Source: Apoderus coryli (Eukaryota; Arthropoda; Insecta; Coleoptera; Attelabidae). Taken from it: a stretch of DNA of 64,000 nucleotides. Below, one piece after another: positions 35,301-44,300 of this stretch; the first letter of the stretch is position 1; every line of letters starts with the position of its first letter. A program made the position numbers and the translations under genes. The notes under the pieces were generated by a model that saw only the letters and a list, made by a program, of their open reading frames with translations, had not been told where the DNA came from and ran no database searches. The stretch covers positions 1,591,834 through 1,655,833 of the forward strand of contig OU452213.1 in the NCBI GenBank assembly GCA_911728435.2. The letters run 5' to 3'.

Positions 35301-38300
35301 CATTTGTGAGGAATTTCTTGCGAACGTGGTATACACACAACAACACAAATTTTGTTTACGAAAAAAATTACCCTTATAAAAGTTTTAGAGAATCAAAGGG
35401 TGAACAACTTTGCCTCATAAAATTTTTTCTTAGCTCTGATACTTAACGAGTTACAGCTAGCAAATGACGACAATTCGGCTGGCCACTTCTGTGGTTTTGT
35501 AAAAAAAATTTTGTTTACGAAAAAATTACCCTTATAAAAGTTTTAGAGAATCAAAGGCTGAACAACTTTGCCTTATAAAATTTTTTCTTAGCTCTGATAC
35601 TTAACCAGTTACAGCTAGTAAATGACGACAATTCCGCTGGCCACCTCTGTGGTTTTGTAAAAAAAAATTTGTTTACGAAAAAATTACCCTTATAAAAGTT
35701 TTAGAGAATCAAATGCTGAAAAACTTTGCCTTATAAAATTTTTTCTTAGCTCTGATACTTAACGAGTTACAGCTAGCAAATGAATTCCGCTAGCCACAGA
35801 GGTGGTTTTGTAAAAAAAATTTGTTTACGAAAAAATTACCCTTATAAAAGTTTTAGAGAATCAAAGGCTGAAAAACTTTGCATTATAAAATTTTTTCTTA
35901 GCTCTGATACTTAACGAGTTACAGCTAGCAAATGACGACAATTCCGCTGGCCACCTCTGTGGTTTTGTAAAAAAAAAATTGTTTACGGAAATATTACCCT
36001 TATAAAAGTTTTAGAGAATCAAATGCTGAAAAACTTTGCCTTATAAAATTTTTTCTTAGCTCTGATACTTAACCAGTTACAGCTAGCAAATGACAATTCA
36101 GCTGACCATAGAGGTCTTGGTATGTTGACATCGAAATTAAATTTTAGCCATTGTCGTACATTTTTTTTGTCAATAATTTTTATTAAATTACCCTCCTAAC
36201 GCTACTGGACTTAATCATTTTATATAAACTCTCTATTTCTAGCAACAACGCTGCGGAAATTCAAAGAAATCGGTAAAGAGATATTTGAGCAACAATATTT
36301 TGAAATAAATTATTATTAAAAAATATAATTAATTGGCATTTAATTAAATTTGTATCTTTGCCATACCCTCATGAAATAGGACGCCCTGTATATTTCTTGT
36401 TTAAGATTTACAAATTAAATGCAAAGTAGATAATTATTTAGTCAGCAATCGGCGAACGTGGCTCGACCGTCGGACGACGAGTTGTAGTTACCAACGGCAA
36501 CATAAATATTAACACAAGAAAATCTATAGTAAAGAAAACTTGATTATATTATTATAGCTGGACTGTAATATTATTAATATACATATAATAATTTATCTAA
36601 TAATTTATATTATGTATGTATAAATGTAATGCTGTCCAGACATCTGAGAGAGGTTGGTAGGTGTATAAAAATATTTATTATAAGGTCATTGACACTAATA
36701 ATGGTAATTAATTTACATAAAAGCATATCTAAATGTATACAGGGGTCAAACGTTATGTTCAAACTGTATTTCACATTCTAGCAATTTAAGTAAACCTTGC
36801 AGACTTAGTTCCGATGTGAGTCTATTCATCACGATCACGATATACCACAATTTTGTACTGGACATCCTGTATAGTAGGAAGATTTCAAATGCAGGATCAA
36901 TGAAATCCAGCGATTAGTTATCGCGCATGTCTACTGCAAAACTGCTCTATACGAGGCTTGCCTTTTATATTTCGGGGAGTCCCATAGTTATTCGCATCTG
37001 ACTCCTGCTTAATGATAGCAGTTTTTCAGTGCGTTTTGTTGCGGCACCAGGTATAAACCTCTTCCCATACTCCTGCTTGGGAATATGTTCCCAATATCTC
37101 TGGTTCTTGCACTTGAGGAGTTCCCTCGCCGTTCTTTTAGACAAGCCCAGCGCAGGTTCCGTGCCAGTATATGTGGTTTCAGAGGCTTGTCTAGCCAGCC
37201 AATCCGCTTTTCGTCCACCAAATCAGCGACGAGTATGTTATCATAGGTCTAACTACCCCAGTGTACAACCAGTGCATCATCTTTGGATTTAGTCCCCATG
37301 TTTTCCCATGAGAGCGTCTGAGGAACATAAGCGTTCTCTCCGCTCGTGCTCTGGTTCTTTTAAGGTGTGCGGTCCAGGTAAGCTTTGAGTCTAGAGTGAG
37401 TGGTAAATACTTTACCTCCCCGGACATTTTCAACGTTTTTCGACACCTGAAGAAGCGGTTGCTGCATTCAGAATGCATGTTTTGGAAATACCTCAATCAG
37501 AGTGGCAAAAGTGCTTCCACAATTGGTTTAAACCAGATCTTCATGGGGAGTATTTTGAAAAACAATAAAGTGATTTTCGATGATTAATATTTGTTAATTC
37601 CGAAATATAAAAAGCAACCCTCGTATGCCATCAAATTAAAACTGTGTCATTTGCAAACATGAAGTAAAGGGGAAGGGATATTAACAATCACATATTATAT
37701 AAGGGTTGGATAAATGATGAGAACAATTTGTTAAATTTGCTCTATAGCAGTTGATCTCAAATGGGGTACCGTATTAGAGGGGAGATATGTTGTGTTAAAT
37801 AATAGTGGATTAATAATAATGGGGTTGGATTTTATTGGATGAAATGGCATTTGCAACGCCATATTGGATTTATTATGTCTATTGAGGGGATGATAAATAG
37901 GGTATAATGAAAGTTGTAACTGTAAAAATGTGTCTATTTATAGTTTTGGTTAATAAAGGTTTCTTATGGCAACTGGATCGAATTTGCGAACTTAAATTTA
38001 ACATTAAACTTCAGGGTGCAATGTGATCTGAAGATCTACTACTTCCTCAGGCAACAACCTTGTAGTATTTCTTTTAGTCTCTCTTCTTACTGTGGTTTAA
38101 AGATAGGATGGGATCTCCAAATAAATCCTCACGTTTTGTGGTTTTTCTTTTCCAGCTTCCTCTTCAGACAGTTTGGGCGCAGTTTCATTTGCTGCATGCC
38201 TTTATATTAGGTTGTAGCATAATTCCGTCGCGTTTAGTCAAGTCAAGTCCCAGAAATCAGCTTTCAACCAAACCAAGTAAATGTCTTGCCAGTCTGTGTT

Positions 38301-41300
38301 GAAAATGGACCTAATTGTAACATAGTTAGCCTCCGATATTTCGCATACTTCCCTATTATTATAGGGATAGAAAAATACAAGTGGTTTACTAGAAGGATTT
38401 GACAAGACTTGGTGAGTCTCAGCCAGATAGATTGGGACGCGACTGGACCGGACGTGATGCATTTAGTTTGAAAGGGAGTCTGGTTGAATCCTGGAGCGTC
38501 TGCCGCGACTAGACTTGACTGTGTTCCTCTGGCTTGTTGCGAAAATAGCCTTAGTGTTAATATTTGATCCCATAATATTTATATTTACAACTAAACAACA
38601 AAATGGCTGATGTCTTTTCTTCAAATTACAGTTTGGTGTGAGAATAATAATTATTACCCGATTGAAAGTTGTTGTTTTTTTCATTCAAGCTGTCTCACGC
38701 AATCTGCGTTATACCTAGTCAGTTATTTTACAAAATGCATAATAATAATAATGTACATTTGTCGCTTCATTTTTCTGTAAATTACATATTTAAATATTTG
38801 ATGAATTTCGAAAAAATAAAAAAAAAAAGACATTTAGGTATATTGAAATAAAAAGGTGTTATAGCAAACTTTTTCCTGCTTTTATGTTGATTTGTGTTAT
38901 TAAGTTGGGAGAAATACGACAAATTGTACCATGTAATTTGCCTTGCTACCTGTATCATTTGCTTTGTACTTTGTTTTTTAACGTACTCATTATTTTTACT
39001 GGTGTTTAAAAATGTATAGTTCAGATATACGTGATGTTATAGGAAGGTTTAGCTTTGCTAATTATTCCCGCACGACTATGGAAATCAATCCTAAATAACT
39101 TTTTTTTGTATTGTTTTAGGCCTTTTTACATACTTTACATAATTCATCAAAACAAATCCAAATCAGTAGCCCGCAAACATGTCTCTAAACTTTTGTTAAA
39201 AGAATCAAACGATACATTAAAAAAAATTAACGTTTTCATTAAGACTAATCGGTTGCTGTATTTACAAGCCTGAAAGAGCGGTGCTTTAGATTCATAATTA
39301 GAACGAATCTGTGGCACCCAAAATAAACTAGCGCTTCTAGAGTGAACCATAGGGACACGAAACCATAGCTGCTGAAGCAACCGAGGACAATCCAACATAT
39401 TGTTGATCAACTTAAAAAGAAAGATCTGAGATGCGAAGATGCGTCTCTCGGCTAACGGCCGAAATCCGAACCTTGTCAGTAACAGGCCGTGATCACACCC
39501 ACGAGGAGGAAAATATCCATCAATTTTAAATGACAAATATTTTAAAAACTTACGTTGGATACTCTCCAATCTCTGTATATGAACACGGTAGATGGGCGAC
39601 CAAATGATTGTAGCGAATTTCAAAATAGACACAACAAAGGCGAAATAGAGACTTTTCAGGCAGTCCATGTTGTTGAATTCTCTAGTCTGTCTAAAAATAA
39701 ATCCTAACATTCGCAAAGCATTAGCAGAATGTGGTAGTTGAAAGATAAATCACCATCCAAGTATACACCAAGATCTTTGATTAAAGCGCAGCGGGTGCAG
39801 TTTCGCAAAAACGGATCTTGACGTCTTGTAAATGTCACCGACTTACATTTGTTCAGATTTAGAGGAAGTCTGTTTAGATCACACCATTCTGAGAGCAGAC
39901 ACAGATCTGTTTGAAGCTGGGCGCAATCGTTCTCACAAACAACAGTGTGATACAATTTTAAATCATCCACAAACAATAAATAATTGCTATTGAAACCAGA
40001 GCCAATATCGTTTACGAATATTGCAAAGAGAAGAGGAGCCAACGTACTGCCCTGTGGAGTTCCACTTGAGGCTGTGAATGAACTTGAACTGAATCCATTG
40101 TATTGAACAAATTGTTGCCTTGCTCCCAGATAGGACTGAAAAAAAGATATCAGATGCCTGCTGAAGCCAATGTCGCACATCTTCTGTTGAATCAGGGAAT
40201 GATCAATCTTATCGAACGCCTTGGAAAAGTCAGTATAGATTGCGAATAATGATTTTTTTACAACATTTTGAAAAACAAAAATGGAAAAAAGTGAATTTCG
40301 ACTTTGATTGCATTGCTTTTCGTAAAACAATAAACAAAACTGATAACAATACATAATTGGTATTTACGATAACGTTAAATACAGTTCAATAAAGAGCCAA
40401 TATATCTACCAACCAGATCTTCTTCTATATGAACAGGCCTCTATACACTTATCAAAGATCAATAAATTGTGTATAATATCACAACCATCACTAATTATTC
40501 ACTGTTTGTGTTATTGCCATTTTGATTCAAAATGCCCCGCCCCACTTCCCATTTTAAATGTAATAATTAATAATTGGCCAGGTATTATTGATAACGTGCA
40601 CATAAACCGTTCAAAATTAATAATTTAATGATACGTTTTGTTATGTTATGTGTTTGCTGGGCATATAATAAAAATAAATAAATAAATAATATACAAATAC
40701 ATAATGTTAATGCTGCCAACGGTTTTCGGGGTACATAATATTTTATTGTTATTGTACATTTCCACTTTATGTGTGTTAAATCGTTTCGTGCAATCTGGAC
40801 ACGCCCATAGGGCGTGTGTGTGTTACTACACAAAGAGAAGCAAATAGACATTTAATTTTCTTACTTTATTATATTGATTTTTAGGTTTAGTCAAAATGAA
40901 TGAAATCATTTAGAAAACTGCGCTGGATATTTTAATGTATGGCATATTTTACACTTGTTTTGATTTTGGGAAAAATTTCACCGATTAGATCTTTGTTTTC
41001 GTTGAAGATTAAAGTTAATAAGAGTGCACTCGTTATTAGATATTAACAAGAAATCCCTTGCGGTACACTCCTTATTATATATTATCAAGAAATCACTGCG
41101 TGATTTCCCAGTCGTTTTGTGGTAGTTTTTCTATGACAAAAGTCATTGAGGGTTATAAAAAAAAAATTTCAAAAATGTATATCTCCAAAAAATATTGAAG
41201 ATAAATTGAAACAATTTTGAGTTACCCCGTAGATCACCTCTACGAGCTTGTAGTTGCACGCTAAAGAAATCATGAATTCATGGTGTTAAAGTAACGTGAA

Positions 41301-44300
41301 CGTTAATAGCGGCGGACGTTAATGTTTAGGATACCATATCTCTCTATTATGGTTCGTTGGTTTGTCATAATTTGGTAGTATTTTTTTCTAACGTTGCGTT
41401 GGTGTCACTTATTTTAGTTTAGTTGACACTTCTATTTCACGTCATAATTTGGTTTTTGTAAGATGTTTTTTCTAACGACAGACAAATTGCTTGTGTCAAA
41501 TAGTTTATTATTATTTTCTTTGTTTACATTAATAGCCTAAGAGCTTTCGGCATTATTTTTATGTTTAAGATCAATTTCTATCAACATGTTGTATATTGTA
41601 GTGTTATAAAATGGTTATTCCATATAGTTGTCATCAATTTAGAAGTTGTCATTGTGTATTTGAAGTAATTTTACTGAAAAAGTGATAATAACCTTAATAA
41701 TTTAAAGTGACAGTGCCATGAAAGCCGTCAGATGGATGTATGTGATCATATATTTGTGAATAGCCCCAGAAGAATATCTCCCTCTGCGTCGCACACTTCA
41801 ATTAACTGTGTAGATGTAATTAAATTAATTAATAAAATAGTGAGACCGCATTAAATCATAGTTGAAAAGTAGCCTATTTCAAAGTTTCGAAAATAAAATT
41901 GCCATTTAGACTGCACTGCGGGTACTTGTTACGGCGTAACTTTAGTTATGGTGGCTTTAAATTCGGCCTTTTTGAAGATTTTCGACGACAAAGACAGTAC
42001 TATCAGAATTTATAATTATTAATTTTTAGGTTTAGTCAAAATGAATGCAATCATTTAGAAAACTGCGCTGGATATTTTACACTTGTTTCGATTTTGGGAA
42101 AAATTTCACCGATTAGAGCTTTGTTTTCGTTGAAGATTAAAGTTAATAAGAGTACACTCGTTATTATATATTATCAAGAAATCCCTTGCGGGACAGTTAT
42201 TATTATCTATTAACAAGAAATCATTAGAGACACTCTATGAAACCTATAAAGATGCAATCAAGTGAAACTAGTCTCTCTGACCTGTAAGCAAACGTTGAAG
42301 ATTAAAGTTAATAAGAGTACACTCGTTATTATATATTAACAAGAAATCCCTTGCGGTAGACTCCTTATTAGATATTAACAAGAAATCATTAGAGAGACTC
42401 TATCAAACCTATAAAGATGCAATCAAGTGAAACTAGTATCTCTGATCTGTAAGCAAAAGTTGAAGATTAAAGTTAATAAGAGTACACTCGTTATTATATA
42501 TTAACAAGAAATCCCTTGCGGGAGCACTTGTTATTATATATATGAACAAGAAATCATTAGAGAGACTCTATGAAACCTATAAAGATGCAATCAAGTGAAA
42601 CTAGTCTCTCTGATCTGTAAGTAAAACTTGAGGATTAAAGGTAATAAGTTCACTCGTTATTATATATTAACAAGAAATCCCTTGCGGATCACTTGTTATT
42701 ATATATTAACAAAAAATCATTAGAGAGACTCTATGAAACCTAGAAAGATGCAATCAAGTGAAACTAGTCTCTCTGATCTGTAAGCAAAAGTTGTAGTACA
42801 TCACTGTCCGCCCTTAATATGCATACAAGAGAGAAAACAGAATATTATCAAGATTGGCCACGAACGATATGTAGATTGAAACTGGACGCAAACTACTTGA
42901 TTAATCGTACAAATTACCAACATACACTTATACCGTGGAACAGATATAAATAGAGACAGAAAGATTACAAGCTAAAAGAAAGAGACAGAATAATGTATAC
43001 CAGTTTTTGTACTGTATATACACGGTGCGACAAAAATGCTTTTTCATTTTGCCAGTAATTTCTAATTATTTAACAATTAATCATAGACAAAACCCATTAT
43101 TCGCTGTACTAGATTTCTGGAAACTTGGGTGATTAAATTTTAATTAATTTTTTCCACAACACAATTGGTTATTATCAAACTTTGTACACCGATTAAAAAA
43201 TAATCCCGGTTGCAATTTAATTTCCATAAAATATTAATATTTTCTACCAGTTGACATAAATGAAACACATCCATATATGAGAGAAGGCCCTATAATAGAA
43301 ATTATCATTTCGTATATACATGTGTTGTATATATAGTGTTTACGTTTCATTAAAATATGCGCGTTGAGGGTTGGAACTTTCTAAAACCCACGTTTTCAAT
43401 TAGGAATACAAACAAAAATGCGAATGATATAAAAACACAATGTACAATGTGAGCCGTTTTATGCTGACATCTAAGGGTGCAGTCACACTATCGATATAAT
43501 ACGTGTGCTCATCTCACGCATATGTAAAACAGAACTAAAGCAATTAAAACTTACATAACTAGGTAAACAAATATATCTTATAAAAAAAAATTCATACTTG
43601 TTTTATCTTTATCTATATCGTCTTCAGATTACTAATAATTTTCGAGATAGTTGGAATTACGAAATCATCTAGTAGACGTGGGATTTTTATCTTTATACAT
43701 TTTCAAGATATACGGACTTATGTGGTGGGTAAAAATCTAGATAAAAAAGGCATTCATGCATTATCTCGATATCTTATTTGTTCTCTAGAGATTCTTGCTT
43801 AATGTTAGTATCTTTATACATTTTAGAGATAGTAGGCGATATGTGGTAGCTAATAAAAACAGTTTAAAAGGTTTTAGTGCTTTATCTCGATGGTTGTATA
43901 CGAGATATTCGGAGATATCTCTCAACTAAAAAATCTAGTGTAAAAGGCATGCTTGCTTTATCTGGATATCTTTATACATTTTCGAGATATTAGGAGATAT
44001 CTTGAGTTAAGTGACGACAAACTCATCTGAAATAATATTTGTAATATGCGAACGGTCATTAAGGATAGTTTCTTAGGGCTTCAATGATAGCATTCTATAG
44101 TCCAATACCGAGCAGAAGCATCAAAAAATCTCCATCAATATACAAAAACTGCCAGCCACCTTGTACATAGTCGAATGCTCGACATCAGTAAGCGTTTAAG
44201 AATTAACAAAAGAAAAAATAACTTGGATACGACAAATTGTTAAAGTTTCTTATAAAATCGTCTTGTCATAAATAAAAATTTAATGGGCGAAAAATTACAT

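Larger units (their letters stand above)
36949..37628 (+). mobile_element. Mariner remnant with both ends, interrupted by a LINE
   Basis: Left end tacgaggcttgccttttata with tttcggg; right end (37600-37628) ccgaaatataaaaagcaacc with ctcgtat, inverted to it. Between them only the transposase C-terminus survives (37446-37568), the rest being replaced by a LINE fragment in the opposite orientation. Confidence 0.75.
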
